Shown here: positions 34,676 to 43,115 of the stretch, one piece after another
Layout: every line of letters starts with the position of its first letter
Numbering within the stretch: the stretch's first letter is position 1
Source: UBA1447 sp964568955
Lineage (GTDB): Bacteria; Bacillota; Clostridia; Oscillospirales; Acutalibacteraceae
Assembly: GCA_964568955.1 (NCBI GenBank)
Contig: CAZMSM010000008.1
Location: 1 to 50,937, forward strand
Length of the DNA stretch: 50,937 nt
Reading direction: 5' to 3'
Translations under genes and position numbers: made by a program
The notes under the pieces: generated by a model
Told to the model about the DNA's origin: nothing
The model's input: only the letters and a program-made list of their open reading frames with translations
Databases searched by the model: none

Positions 34676-34726
34676 AAAGGGCTGTATCGTACCGCTGAAC
34701 TCTCAGCGTTTTGATACAAGCCCTTT
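34676..34726. terminator. Bidirectional terminator between convergent genes
   Basis: AAAGGGCTGTATC (34676-34688) pairs with GATACAAGCCCTTT (34713-34726) with one bulge, capped by an inner CGCTGA/TCAGCG stem. A and T tracts lie on both sides. It serves the DUF4143 gene (+) and the DegT gene (-). Confidence 0.85.
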
Positions 34727-34756
34727 TGATTGATATTGAGTGGCGACACAGAACCC

Positions 34757-35971
34757 TTATTTCAGCAGTTCATCCGCATTTTCGCATACCTTTACAATCG
34801 CGTCAACAACATCGTCCATATCCTTTTGTGTGCCCAGCAGCATATATTGGTACAGCCACATGCCTTCTTCATAACAGGCTTTTTCGGCATTGGGCAGCAG
34901 TATATCGTAGCTCGTGTCGCTGCGCAAAATACGCTTGGCCTGTGGGGAGCACAGCACCCCTTGCTTGCAAAGGTTTACATATCCGGGCGCACAGGGGATT
35001 CCCTCTGCCTTCATCGCTTCAATAAATTTTGCTCTTGGCAAACCTTTGCATTGGTCTGCGAAATATTTAAAGATAAAAAGATGGTAGGCGTTTTTCGTAA
35101 TACGCTCATCGTGTGCCATGGTGCCGGTGTAGGGGAGTTCCGCGAGTCTCTTGTTCAAGTATGCCGCGTTTTGTGTCCTTGTTTCCATCTGTGCGTCAAG
35201 GCGTTCCATCTGTACATTCAGTATCGCTGCTTGCCACTCCGTCATGCGGGCATTTGTACCCATGAACGGATGGTCGTACCACAGTCCATTTTTCATATCG
35301 CGCCCGCAGTGGTGGATGGAAAAGCACTTATCATACAGTTCTTCGTCATTGGTGGTGATAGCGCCACCTTCACCGGCGGTTAAATTTTTGCTGGCCTGAA
35401 AGCTAAAGGAACCCGCGTTGCCAATGGTGCCAAGCTTCGTTCCCTTCCACTCGGCACCGACTGCGTGCGCAGCGTCTTCAATCACATACAAATGATATTT
35501 CTTTGCGATTGCCATTATCGCGTCCATATTACAGGCTCTTCCGCCGATATGTACCGGGATAATTGCTTTGGTGTTTTGGGTGATGACTTTTTCCACCATG
35601 GTGGGGTCAATGTTGTAGGTGTCGCTTTCCAAATCGGTAAACACAGGCGTCGCACCGACCATCAAAACGGAAGATACTGTGGCGTTGAAGGTATAAGGCG
35701 GCACAATAACCTCGTCGCCAAGGCCAATATCGAGTGCGCGCAAAATAATTTCGAGCGTGTGCGTACCGTTGGTAACGCCTAAGGCATACTGAGCCCCTTG
35801 GTAGGCGGCGAATTTTTTGTTAAAAGCTGTCAGCTCACTGCCAAGGGTACCCCAAACACCACTGTGCAGTACTTTTTTGAGCGCTTCTTCCTCTTTTTCA
35901 TCATAAATGGGCCATTTTGGGAAAGTGTTTGTTTTAACCGGCGCACCGCCGTTGATGGCTAACTTACTCAT
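34757..35971 (-). CDS. DegT/DnrJ/EryC1-family PLP aminotransferase
   Basis: The 404-aa product belongs to the sugar-aminotransferase family that adds an amino group to keto-sugars or cyclitols. Visible blocks are LGVTNGTHTLEI (near residues 63-74), IVPPYTFNATVSSVL, IPVHIGGRACNM, VIEDAAHAVGAEW, and SFSFQASKNLTAGEGGAI with the PLP Lys. The start at 35971 has AAAGGAG six bases upstream. It follows a Gfo/Idh oxidoreductase gene by 79 bp on the same strand, a pairing typical of stepwise oxidation and transamination of a sugar or inositol derivative. The exact substrate is unknown. Confidence 0.88.
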   Translation of the reverse strand: MSKLAINGGAPVKTNTFPKWPIYDEKEEEALKKVLHSGVWGTLGSELTAFNKKFAAYQGAQYALGVTNGTHTLEIILRALDIGLGDEVIVPPYTFNATVSSVLMVGATPVFTDLESDTYNIDPTMVEKVITQNTKAIIPVHIGGRACNMDAIMAIAKKYHLYVIEDAAHAVGAEWKGTKLGTIGNAGSFSFQASKNLTAGEGGAITTNDEELYDKCFSIHHCGRDMKNGLWYDHPFMGTNARMTEWQAAILNVQMERLDAQMETRTQNAAYLNKRLAELPYTGTMAHDERITKNAYHLFIFKYFADQCKGLPRAKFIEAMKAEGIPCAPGYVNLCKQGVLCSPQAKRILRSDTSYDILLPNAEKACYEEGMWLYQYMLLGTQKDMDDVVDAIVKVCENADELLK

Positions 35972-36050
35972 GACAGTCTCCTTTTATTTGTGTTTTATTC
36001 AGGCTAAATGCGGAATGTGGCAAGAGCAGAGCCCTTGTCGAAAAAAGTTC

Positions 36051-37097
36051 CTATTCATACACAACTGTAACCGTTTGCCCCGTTGCAAGGGATTCGTTGC
36101 AGGCCAGCGCAAATAGATGCGTTTTGAGTGCGTCGTCATAAGGGGAGCGTATTTTGGATGGGTCACCATGGATAACCGCTTCAATAAATGTGCGATCACA
36201 TTCGAGCCCCGCATCGCCTTCTTGCTCATAGTTTGTTATCTTAGCGGCTTTACTCAAACCACCGTCGCCTTTGGTCACAAAGTAGGCTATTTCTCCTGCG
36301 GTAAATTCTTCTTTTTCGTGAATCTCCAATGATTCAATTATGCGGTGAATCGCTCGTTTATCCCTGGCACTAAAGGTGATGTTGCTGTCAAAACTGGCAC
36401 CTTCCGTGGCATAACACCCGGAAGAAAGCATCCCGAGCGCGCCGTTTCGAAAGCGAATCATGGTAGTAGTCAGTTCGTCCACGTCAGAACCTTCTTTATT
36501 AACCCAGCCACTCGCGCCCATTGTTGTGACCGTGTGGGGCTCATCAAAAAGGTAGCGGATAACATCCAACTGGTGAATGGTGGATTCCAACAGCATTCCA
36601 CCGGATCTGCTTTTTTTGTGCCACCACGCAAGTTCCGGCATGCCTGTAATCCTGGACGCTTCCACAAGGATAATGTCATTTTCCTTAATGAACTGCTTAG
36701 TGGGTTCAATCAAATTACTATACCGGCATTGAAATCCGGCGGCGGCAATCAACCCTGCCTCTTTTACCTTGAATGCGATGTCTTTCGCCATTTCCGCAGT
36801 AAGTGCCAAAGGTTTTTCCACAAAAAAGTGGATACCGCGGCGGATGGTCTCCAACTCGATTTCACCATGGGCAAAAGGTGGAACACATATAAAAACCATG
36901 TCCGGCTTCACTTCATCGTACATGACCTTAAAATCTTTATATGCCTTGCCGCTTCCTGCTTTATCGCAAAACTTTTGTGCCTTTTCCGGCACAAGGTCGC
37001 AAAAGCCGACAATATCCACGATATCCTTAAACTGTAAAAAATGTTCAAGGTGAACACTGCCAATTCCCTCGCATCCTATCATTGCAAGCTTTTTCAT
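36051..37097 (-). CDS. Gfo/Idh/MocA-family oxidoreductase
   Basis: The 348-aa product has an N-terminal Rossmann fold (LAMIGCEGIGSVHLEHF), VFICVPPFAHGE, and the family EKPLALT motif near residues 94-100. The C-terminal domain is of the usual alpha/beta type, with a conserved STIHQLDVIRYLF helix. Family members oxidise or reduce sugars, inositols or biliverdin using NAD(P). The start is ATG 37097, which is the family-like N-terminus MKKLAMIG; the frame runs up to 37259 but lies across the promoter. It is probably the first gene of a two-gene operon with the DegT aminotransferase. Confidence 0.87.
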   Translation of the reverse strand: MKKLAMIGCEGIGSVHLEHFLQFKDIVDIVGFCDLVPEKAQKFCDKAGSGKAYKDFKVMYDEVKPDMVFICVPPFAHGEIELETIRRGIHFFVEKPLALTAEMAKDIAFKVKEAGLIAAAGFQCRYSNLIEPTKQFIKENDIILVEASRITGMPELAWWHKKSRSGGMLLESTIHQLDVIRYLFDEPHTVTTMGASGWVNKEGSDVDELTTTMIRFRNGALGMLSSGCYATEGASFDSNITFSARDKRAIHRIIESLEIHEKEEFTAGEIAYFVTKGDGGLSKAAKITNYEQEGDAGLECDRTFIEAVIHGDPSKIRSPYDDALKTHLFALACNESLATGQTVTVVYE

Positions 37098-37176
37098 TGT
37101 ATGTAACGTCCCTACCTTTCTTGTAATGCTTGCTGTGGGTGCGTGCCGCATTGTCTTAATTTTTTCATACACGGTT

Positions 37177-37205
37177 ATTTTACATAATTCGTGTGACTTT
37201 GTCAA
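37177..37205 (-). promoter_or_regulatory. Promoter of the Gfo/Idh-DegT operon
   Basis: On the minus strand, consensus TTGACA (37205-37200), 17 bp and TAAAAT (37182-37177). The leader to ATG 37097 is about 70 nt. Confidence 0.75.
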
Positions 37206-37353
37206 TTTTATCGTTGCCAATATATTATTTCCAAAAAAATAAGATTGAATGCGTTGCAATGGTTTACTTTTGCGCTAAGCATACATGCTGTCTGAAGTTT
37301 CAACACACTCAATTTTCTTCCGGTGTCTTCTGGCATTAAAGCATAATATGTTG

Positions 37354-37359
37354 TATAAT
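37354..37359 (+). promoter_or_regulatory. -10 box for the flavoprotein gene
   Basis: TATAAT lies 35 bp before the TTG start at 37395. No clear -35 is seen; the best at the right distance is weak. Confidence 0.4.
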
Positions 37360-37394
37360 AGCACTAATCAATTATAGAAAGGGAGAGATAAGAA

Positions 37395-38903
37395 TTGAGT
37401 ACAAAAGAATTTGACATGATTATCATTGGCAGCGGCGCGGCACTGATTGTGATGGAAGCCGCCTTGAACAGCGGGCTAAGTTGTGCGCTGGTTGAAAACT
37501 CAAAGTTCGGTGGTACGTGTCTGACAAAGGGGTGCATCCCGTCAAAAATTCTTACCACCCCTGCCGATATGATTATGGAAATGCGCCACGCAAAAAAGAT
37601 TGGGCTGGATATTGAGCTCAAGTCCGTCAACTGGGATGTCATATCCGCCAGGGTATGGAAGTCCATCAATAAAAGCGACAAGCTGGAAAGCAACTTGTCT
37701 AAAATCGAAAACCTCACCGTGTTCAAAGGGACAGGGGAATTTACCGGCCCCAAAACCATGCGGGTTCTGCTTGCCGACGGCACCTATTCACAAGAATTCA
37801 GCGGTAAAAGAGTTGTTATCGGCGCAGGCGCGCGCTCGTCCATCCCGCCCATTGAAGGGCTCGAGCAAGCGGGCTATGTCACGTCGGAAAGTTTCTTTGG
37901 CGAAAAGTTCCCCGCCAAGCCCTACAAAAGCCTGACCATTGTCGGCGCCGGCGCTGTCGGGACGGAGTTCGCTCACATTTTCAATGCCTATGGCTCCAAG
38001 GTTACAATTGTTGAATATGCCCCGCGCCTCGTCGCAAAAGAGGAGGCGGAAATCAGCGCTCAGCTTGAAACGCAGTTTAAACATTCCGGTATTGATGTTT
38101 TTGCCGGCCATAAGGCCGTATCGGTTATTTCAGATGAAAATGGTAAAACCGTCACCCTGGAGAATGTGGAAACCGGTGAAACCGTAACCGTAACAAGTGA
38201 AGAGATTTTCATGGCCTCCGGTGTTAAATCCAATGCGGATCTTCTCAAAGTCGAGCTTACGGGCGTTGAAACAGATGAACACGGCTGGATTAAAACAGAC
38301 GAGCATTTGCAGACCTCTGCAGCGGATATTTGGGCACTCGGGGATATCAACGGCAAATTCCAGTTGCGCCATAAAGCAAACTATGAGGCGGAGATACTTG
38401 TTCACAACCTCAACGGGCATTCAAAAACAAAGCTTAAGGCCGATTACAGCAGGGTGCCGTGGGCTATTTATACCCACCCGCAAATTGCGCGCGTCGGGTT
38501 GACGCAAGAGCAGGCAGAGGAAAAAGGCGAAAGCCTGCTCATTGGTAAAAAGCATTTTTCGTCGGTCGCCAAAGGTAAGGCAATGGGTTACAACCGTGGG
38601 GATTTTGACGACGGGTTTGTTAAACTCATAGCGGATAAAGACAAAAAAATACTCGGTGTGCATATCATCGGTCCCAATGCGGATATTTTACTGCAAGCGT
38701 TTGTTTACCTTATGAATGCGGGGTATTCGTGCGAACATGCGGCTAAAAAAGAGTGCGCAAAGATGCGCAGGCTCAACGAGGTATTCCAAGTGAATGGCTC
38801 ATTTATGCCGATTTTTAAATCCATCGTTATTCATCCATCATTAAATGAGCTGACCGCCTGGGTTCTCGGCGAGCTGGAGTGGAACACGACGAAACCCGAG
38901 TAA
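37395..38903 (+). CDS. Dihydrolipoamide-dehydrogenase-like pyridine nucleotide-disulfide oxidoreductase
   Basis: The 502-aa product has an N-terminal FAD loop IIIGSGAALIVMEAAL, the redox-active disulfide GGTCLTKGCIPSK (Cys42 and Cys47), a second nucleotide loop TIVGAGAVGTEFAHIF, and the C-terminal dimerisation domain with HPSLNE near residue 480, which keeps the catalytic His of the HPTLSE motif. About 18 extra residues rich in charge (AAKKECAKMRRLNEV) precede that motif. No 2-oxoacid dehydrogenase or glycine-cleavage genes are adjacent, so its partner is unknown; mercuric- or other disulfide-reductase roles are possible. The start is TTG 37395 behind GGGAGAG. Confidence 0.85.
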   Translation: MSTKEFDMIIIGSGAALIVMEAALNSGLSCALVENSKFGGTCLTKGCIPSKILTTPADMIMEMRHAKKIGLDIELKSVNWDVISARVWKSINKSDKLESNLSKIENLTVFKGTGEFTGPKTMRVLLADGTYSQEFSGKRVVIGAGARSSIPPIEGLEQAGYVTSESFFGEKFPAKPYKSLTIVGAGAVGTEFAHIFNAYGSKVTIVEYAPRLVAKEEAEISAQLETQFKHSGIDVFAGHKAVSVISDENGKTVTLENVETGETVTVTSEEIFMASGVKSNADLLKVELTGVETDEHGWIKTDEHLQTSAADIWALGDINGKFQLRHKANYEAEILVHNLNGHSKTKLKADYSRVPWAIYTHPQIARVGLTQEQAEEKGESLLIGKKHFSSVAKGKAMGYNRGDFDDGFVKLIADKDKKILGVHIIGPNADILLQAFVYLMNAGYSCEHAAKKECAKMRRLNEVFQVNGSFMPIFKSIVIHPSLNELTAWVLGELEWNTTKPE

Positions 38904-38930
38904 ATCTCTCGAAATATGCGGATTGAAAAA

Positions 38931-38965
38931 CATTCTGCAAATGCTTGACAAGTATTTGCAGAATG
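38931..38965. promoter_or_regulatory. 35-bp dyad over the -35 of the symporter promoter
   Basis: CATTCTGCAAAT (38931-38942) and ATTTGCAGAATG (38954-38965) are perfect 12-bp inverted arms. An inner CTT/AAG adds three more pairs. The centre covers the TTGACA -35 at 38945-38950, the normal position of a repressor site. No regulator gene is adjacent. Confidence 0.7.
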
Positions 38966-38974
38966 CTGTATTAT
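38945..38974 (+). promoter_or_regulatory. Promoter of the sodium:solute symporter gene
   Basis: TTGACA (38945-38950), an 18-bp spacer and TATTAT (38969-38974). The leader to ATG 39057 is about 75 nt. Confidence 0.7.
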
Positions 38975-39056
38975 AGAGCCTATTCGTTGCTTTAATGGCA
39001 GAAAGCTTTAAAGCATAACAAGCAAAAAGCGCTAAAGTATGAGAGGGAAAGTGTTT

Positions 39057-40577
39057 ATGACAACAGTTTGGGTAACAATCGCAATCTATGTGGTGGCAAT
39101 GGTCATCGTCGGAATTGTAATAGGTCGAAAATCAAAGAGTATCGCTGATTTTTCCGTCGGTGGTCGCAATGCAGGGGCATGGCTTTCCGCTATGTCGTAT
39201 GGTACGGCTTATTTTTCAGCGGTTATGTTTATCGGTTATGCCGGTGGTATCGGCAACAGCTTTGGTCTTTGGGCTATCCTGGTGGGCCTTGGCAATGCGG
39301 TTTTTGGCTCTTGGCTTGCCTGGCGCGTACTTGCTCGCAGAACAAGGGAGGTCACGCAAAGGCTGAAGATCAAAACAATGCCGCAGTTTTTTGAAATGCG
39401 TTATCAAAGCAGCGCGATGAAAATATTTGCATGCCTTGTCATATTCGTTTTTCTTATCCCTTATTCCGCATCCGTTTATAAAGGGCTTTCCTCCGTGGCT
39501 CAGGTGCTTTTAGGCGTGTCGGATACATCGGCGATGATTATTATCGCTGTCGTGTCAACACTGCTATTGGTGTTGGGCGGTTACCTTGTGCAAGCCCGGG
39601 CAGATTTTCTGCAGGGCGTTGTGATGATGGTCGGTGTGGCTTTTCTAATATTCTTTATTGTGCGCAGCAAACAAGTCGGCGGGCTTGCAGGGATAGCGGA
39701 ATTTGCCAAGACAGATTTAGGGTTGCCGGCAATGCCTTCAAAAAAGTGGGTAGCACTTATTTCCCTTGTTTTAATGACCAGCTTCGGCACCTGGGGTTTG
39801 CCACAAATGATTCAAAAATACTACGGTATTCGTGATGATGCGCAAGCAAAAAGAGGCATCGCCATTTCCACGTTTTTTGCCATTCTGGTTGCGGGTGGCG
39901 GTTATTTTATCGGCTCGCTCAGCCATATGTTTTTTACTGCGGAACAAATCAATGCGTTTCCGACTCCGCAGCAGGATTATATCGTGCCAAACATGCTCCA
40001 AACAGCGGACTTGCCTGCGGTTCTTGTAGGCATTGTTATCGTTCTTTTAATTGCGGCATCGGTGTCGACCCTCACTTCTATCACGCTCACCGCAAGCTCC
40101 ACTCTTTCCATGGACTTTATCAAAGGCGTATTCAATAAGAATATGACGGATAAAAGAGTGACTCGGCTGACAAAAGGCCTGTGCGTTCTTTTTGTTGTTC
40201 TTTCGTACGTTGTCGCCAATACAAAAACCCCGATACTCGATATGATGAGCTACTCCTGGGGTATTCTTTCCGGCGCTTTCTTAGCGCCCTATGTGCTTGC
40301 GCTGTACTGGAAAGGTATGAACAAAATTGGCGCGTGGGCAGGTATGCTCACGGGCTTCTTTGTGGCCATGCCACCGGCAGCTTGCAAGTTGGTAACTATT
40401 TTTGCACAAGTACCCGGGCCAAAGGTTTTGGAAATTGCCGGTAAAGGCCCGAATTATGCTGTGGTGGCAATGGTTTCCTCTATCGTTGTTTGTGTGCTCG
40501 TCAGTGCTGTCACAAGCAAAAAAACACCTGCAAAAGAAGGCGACTTCTTTTATACCGGGGTTGTAGAAGCCGAATAA
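39057..40577 (+). CDS. Sodium:solute symporter family transporter
   Basis: The 506-aa product has about 13 hydrophobic segments and SSS-family features: FSVGGRNAGAWLSAMSYGTA near residues 33-52, an RAREV-like cytoplasmic loop, and a GTWGLPQM segment near 242-249. These carriers import organic solutes such as amino acids or carboxylates with sodium. It lies directly upstream of iorA-iorB-paaK, so aromatic or other amino-acid-derived substrates are plausible, but no residue fixes the specificity. GAGAGG sets the start at ATG 39057; ATG 39039 is earlier and less well spaced. Confidence 0.87.
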   Translation: MTTVWVTIAIYVVAMVIVGIVIGRKSKSIADFSVGGRNAGAWLSAMSYGTAYFSAVMFIGYAGGIGNSFGLWAILVGLGNAVFGSWLAWRVLARRTREVTQRLKIKTMPQFFEMRYQSSAMKIFACLVIFVFLIPYSASVYKGLSSVAQVLLGVSDTSAMIIIAVVSTLLLVLGGYLVQARADFLQGVVMMVGVAFLIFFIVRSKQVGGLAGIAEFAKTDLGLPAMPSKKWVALISLVLMTSFGTWGLPQMIQKYYGIRDDAQAKRGIAISTFFAILVAGGGYFIGSLSHMFFTAEQINAFPTPQQDYIVPNMLQTADLPAVLVGIVIVLLIAASVSTLTSITLTASSTLSMDFIKGVFNKNMTDKRVTRLTKGLCVLFVVLSYVVANTKTPILDMMSYSWGILSGAFLAPYVLALYWKGMNKIGAWAGMLTGFFVAMPPAACKLVTIFAQVPGPKVLEIAGKGPNYAVVAMVSSIVVCVLVSAVTSKKTPAKEGDFFYTGVVEAE

Positions 40578-40609
40578 CTATGCTATAATATCAACTGCAA
40601 ATTATTGCA
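40561..40609 (+). promoter_or_regulatory. Promoter of the ior operon with a TGCAA dyad at the start site
   Basis: TTGTAG (40561-40566), 17 bp and TATAAT (40584-40589) with an extended TGC, inside the end of the symporter gene. TGCAA-ATTA-TTGCA (40596-40609) is an inverted repeat at the expected transcription start; its CTGCAAAT half also occurs in the symporter dyad. Confidence 0.65.
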
Positions 40610-40638
40610 TGCACAAACATGTGGACTAGGTTAAAACT

Positions 40639-40675
40639 GCCCTAACCCGCCGGATTTTAGCCAATGGGTTAGGGC
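40639..40675 (+). other. Hairpin in the iorA leader
   Basis: GCCCTAACCC (40639-40648) and GGGTTAGGGC (40666-40675) form a perfect 10-bp stem with a 17-nt loop. It is followed by GAAAAA, not T-rich, so it is not an obvious terminator. It lies 50 bp before iorA and may shape the leader RNA. Confidence 0.5.
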
Positions 40676-40724
40676 GAAAAATTCAAATATACAAGATCAA
40701 TCTTTGGCGAATTTTGGAGGAAAT

Positions 40725-42446
40725 ATGAAAGAACTGTTATTGGGCAACGAAGCTGTTGCGCGTGGTCTTTATGAGGGTGGTTGCCGTGTGGTTTCTAGCT
40801 ATCCCGGTACACCGAGTACAGAAATTACCGAGTACGCGGCAAATTATGACGAAATATACAGTGAGTGGGCACCAAACGAAAAGGTGGCCATGGAGGTTGC
40901 CGGCGGCGCCTCCATTTCCGGTGCGCGTTCTTTTTGCGCTATGAAACATGTTGGGCTTAATGTGGCGGCAGACCCGCTGTTTACCCTTTCATATACGGGT
41001 GTCAATGCAGGGTTTGTCATTGCCGTGGCAGATGACCCGGGTATGCATTCGTCGCAAAACGAACAAGATTCCCGCCATTACGCAAAAGCATCAAAAATTA
41101 TGATGCTCGAACCGGCGGATTCCGAAGAGTGCTTACAATATACAAAACACGCCTTTGAGTTGTCGGAACAGTTTGATACGCCCGTTATTATCAGGCTGAC
41201 TACGCGCATTTCTCACTCGCGCAGCCTTGTGCAAACAGGGGAACGTGTGGATAACGGACTTAAGACCTACACGAAAGATGCGCAAAAATATGTCATGATG
41301 CCTGCTATGGCAAGACCACGGCATGAGATTATCGAAAAACGAATTGTAGCACAAACCGAATGGGCGGAAACTTCGCCTTTGAACCGGGTAGAGTGGAAGA
41401 GCAAAAAAATAGGGATCATAACCTCAGGTATAGCCTATCAGTATGCCAAAGAAGCACTTGGTGACAAAGCGTCCTACCTAAAACTCGGCTGTGTCTACCC
41501 TTTGCCGGTTAGGCTTATACAAAACTTTGCCGCACAGTGCGATAAAGTGTATGTAATCGAAGAGCTGGACGATATTATAGAAACGCAATGCGCTAAAAAC
41601 GGCATTGAGGTAATCGGCAAAGCGGCATTTACCTTTTTGGGTGAATACTCGCAAAGCATGATTTTGAAAACGATTCTCGGGCAAGAAAAAGAGTCTTTTG
41701 CAACAGATATTTCTGTTCCGGGGCGCCCACCGGTGCTTTGCACGGGTTGCCCGCACAGAGGCTTGTTTTATGCGCTCAAAAAACTCAAAGTTTTTGTCAG
41801 CGGTGATATCGGTTGTTATACACTTGCCGCATTGCCGCCACTTGGCATGATGGATACCTGTTTTTGTATGGGAGCTTCCGTTTCCGCACTGCACGGGCGT
41901 AACAAGGCGGACCCGGCCAATGCTAAAAAATCCGTTGCCGTTATAGGGGACTCCACGTTTATCCATTCCGGTATAACGGGGCTTATCGATATTGCTTACA
42001 ACAAAAGCGATTCCGTCGTTATTATTCTTGACAACAGCATCACCGGTATGACCGGTCATCAAGACAATCCAACGACCGGTAAAACGCTTAAAGGGGACCC
42101 GGCAGCAGCCGTGAACCTTGAATTGCTGGCCAAGGCCGTTGGTATCGAGCGCGTCGTGGTCGTTGACCCCAATAATTTACAAGCGACAGAAAAAACAATT
42201 AAAGCGGAGCTCGAAGCAGACGGACCTTCCGTTATTATTGCCAGGCGTCCCTGCGCGCTTTTAAAGTATGTCAAGCACAGTGCCCCTCTTAAGGTGGACA
42301 GAGAAAAATGCACGTCTTGTAAAATGTGCATGCGTATCGGTTGCCCCGCAATCAGCATGAAAGATGGCAAAGCATCGATTGACGCCACACAATGTGTCGG
42401 CTGCGGTGTTTGCGTGCAGCTGTGTAATTTCGGTGCCATATCGTAA
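40725..42446 (+). CDS. iorA: Indolepyruvate:ferredoxin oxidoreductase, alpha subunit
   Basis: IorA, with IorB, oxidatively decarboxylates aryl pyruvates (indole-, phenyl- and hydroxyphenyl-pyruvate) to aryl-acetyl-CoA, reducing ferredoxin. The 573-aa product has pyruvate-oxidoreductase-like N-terminal segments (SSYPGTPSTEI near residues 22-32), a TPP-binding region (VAVIGDSTFIHSGIT and DNSITGMTGHQDNP), and two C-terminal 4Fe-4S clusters (CTSCKMCMRIGCP and CVGCGVCVQLC). GGAGG precedes ATG 40725. It begins the ior-paaK-ACT operon used in amino-acid fermentation. Confidence 0.96.
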   Translation: MKELLLGNEAVARGLYEGGCRVVSSYPGTPSTEITEYAANYDEIYSEWAPNEKVAMEVAGGASISGARSFCAMKHVGLNVAADPLFTLSYTGVNAGFVIAVADDPGMHSSQNEQDSRHYAKASKIMMLEPADSEECLQYTKHAFELSEQFDTPVIIRLTTRISHSRSLVQTGERVDNGLKTYTKDAQKYVMMPAMARPRHEIIEKRIVAQTEWAETSPLNRVEWKSKKIGIITSGIAYQYAKEALGDKASYLKLGCVYPLPVRLIQNFAAQCDKVYVIEELDDIIETQCAKNGIEVIGKAAFTFLGEYSQSMILKTILGQEKESFATDISVPGRPPVLCTGCPHRGLFYALKKLKVFVSGDIGCYTLAALPPLGMMDTCFCMGASVSALHGRNKADPANAKKSVAVIGDSTFIHSGITGLIDIAYNKSDSVVIILDNSITGMTGHQDNPTTGKTLKGDPAAAVNLELLAKAVGIERVVVVDPNNLQATEKTIKAELEADGPSVIIARRPCALLKYVKHSAPLKVDREKCTSCKMCMRIGCPAISMKDGKASIDATQCVGCGVCVQLCNFGAIS

Positions 42447-42518
42447 CACCAAACACGCTGCAAAGCGTTTTACGGCAAAAATAGTTCTCTCGTGCTAACA
42501 TGGAAAGGGTTGTTTAAT

Positions 42519-43094
42519 ATGTCTGTAAATAGTATTGTAATAGTAGGTGTCGGTGGCCAAGGGACCTTGCTTGCAAGCCGGCTACTCGGCAATGTTTTGC
42601 TTAGCCGGGGGTACGATGTCAAGGTATCCGAAGTGCACGGCATGAGTCAACGCGGCGGTGCGGTTGTCACCTATGTAAAATACGGTGAAAATGTTGCGTC
42701 GCCCGTTATTAGACTAGGCGAAGCGGATATCATCTTAGCGTTTGAGACACTCGAAGCGGCACGGTGGATTGACTTTTTGAAGCCTGAGGGAAAAATGGTT
42801 GTCAATACGCAGCAAATTGACCCCATGCCCGTGGTTACCGGCAAGGCGATTTACCCCGAGGGTGTGCTTGAAAAATTGCGTGCCGCCGGTGCCGATGTTA
42901 CCGAAATCGACGCCTTGCCCTTAGCGGAACAAGCAGGTTCAACAAAAGCCGTTAATGTTGTTTTGATTGGCGCAATGGCAAGCAGGATGGATTTCCCCAT
43001 TGAAGTTTGGCACACGGCAATCAAAGAAACGGTTCCTCCGAAATTTGTTGAAATGAACCTCAAGGCTTTTGCATTGGGTTATAATTTTAAGTAG
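42519..43094 (+). CDS. iorB: Indolepyruvate:ferredoxin oxidoreductase, beta subunit
   Basis: IorB carries the gamma-type domain of the 2-oxoacid:ferredoxin oxidoreductase. The 191-aa product shows VGVGGQGTLLASRLLG at the N-terminus and EVHGMSQRGGAVVTYVK near residues 43-59, both typical. It pairs with IorA encoded 72 bp upstream. ATG 42519 is preceded by GGAAAGGG; the earlier in-frame opening at 42492 is not used. A small hairpin (ACGCT/AGCGT) lies in the spacer after iorA. Confidence 0.95.
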   Translation: MSVNSIVIVGVGGQGTLLASRLLGNVLLSRGYDVKVSEVHGMSQRGGAVVTYVKYGENVASPVIRLGEADIILAFETLEAARWIDFLKPEGKMVVNTQQIDPMPVVTGKAIYPEGVLEKLRAAGADVTEIDALPLAEQAGSTKAVNVVLIGAMASRMDFPIEVWHTAIKETVPPKFVEMNLKAFALGYNFK

Positions 43095-43115
43095 TCATGA
43101 AAGGATTTGTCCCTT

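Noticed and set aside
40639..40675. GCCCTAACCC hairpin as a terminator of the symporter gene
   Set aside because: The stem is followed by GAAAAA, not T, on the plus strand, and it lies downstream of the ior promoter.
41478..42062. 194-codon antisense frame inside iorA
   Set aside because: It overlaps conserved TPP-binding motifs on the other strand and shows no protein features.
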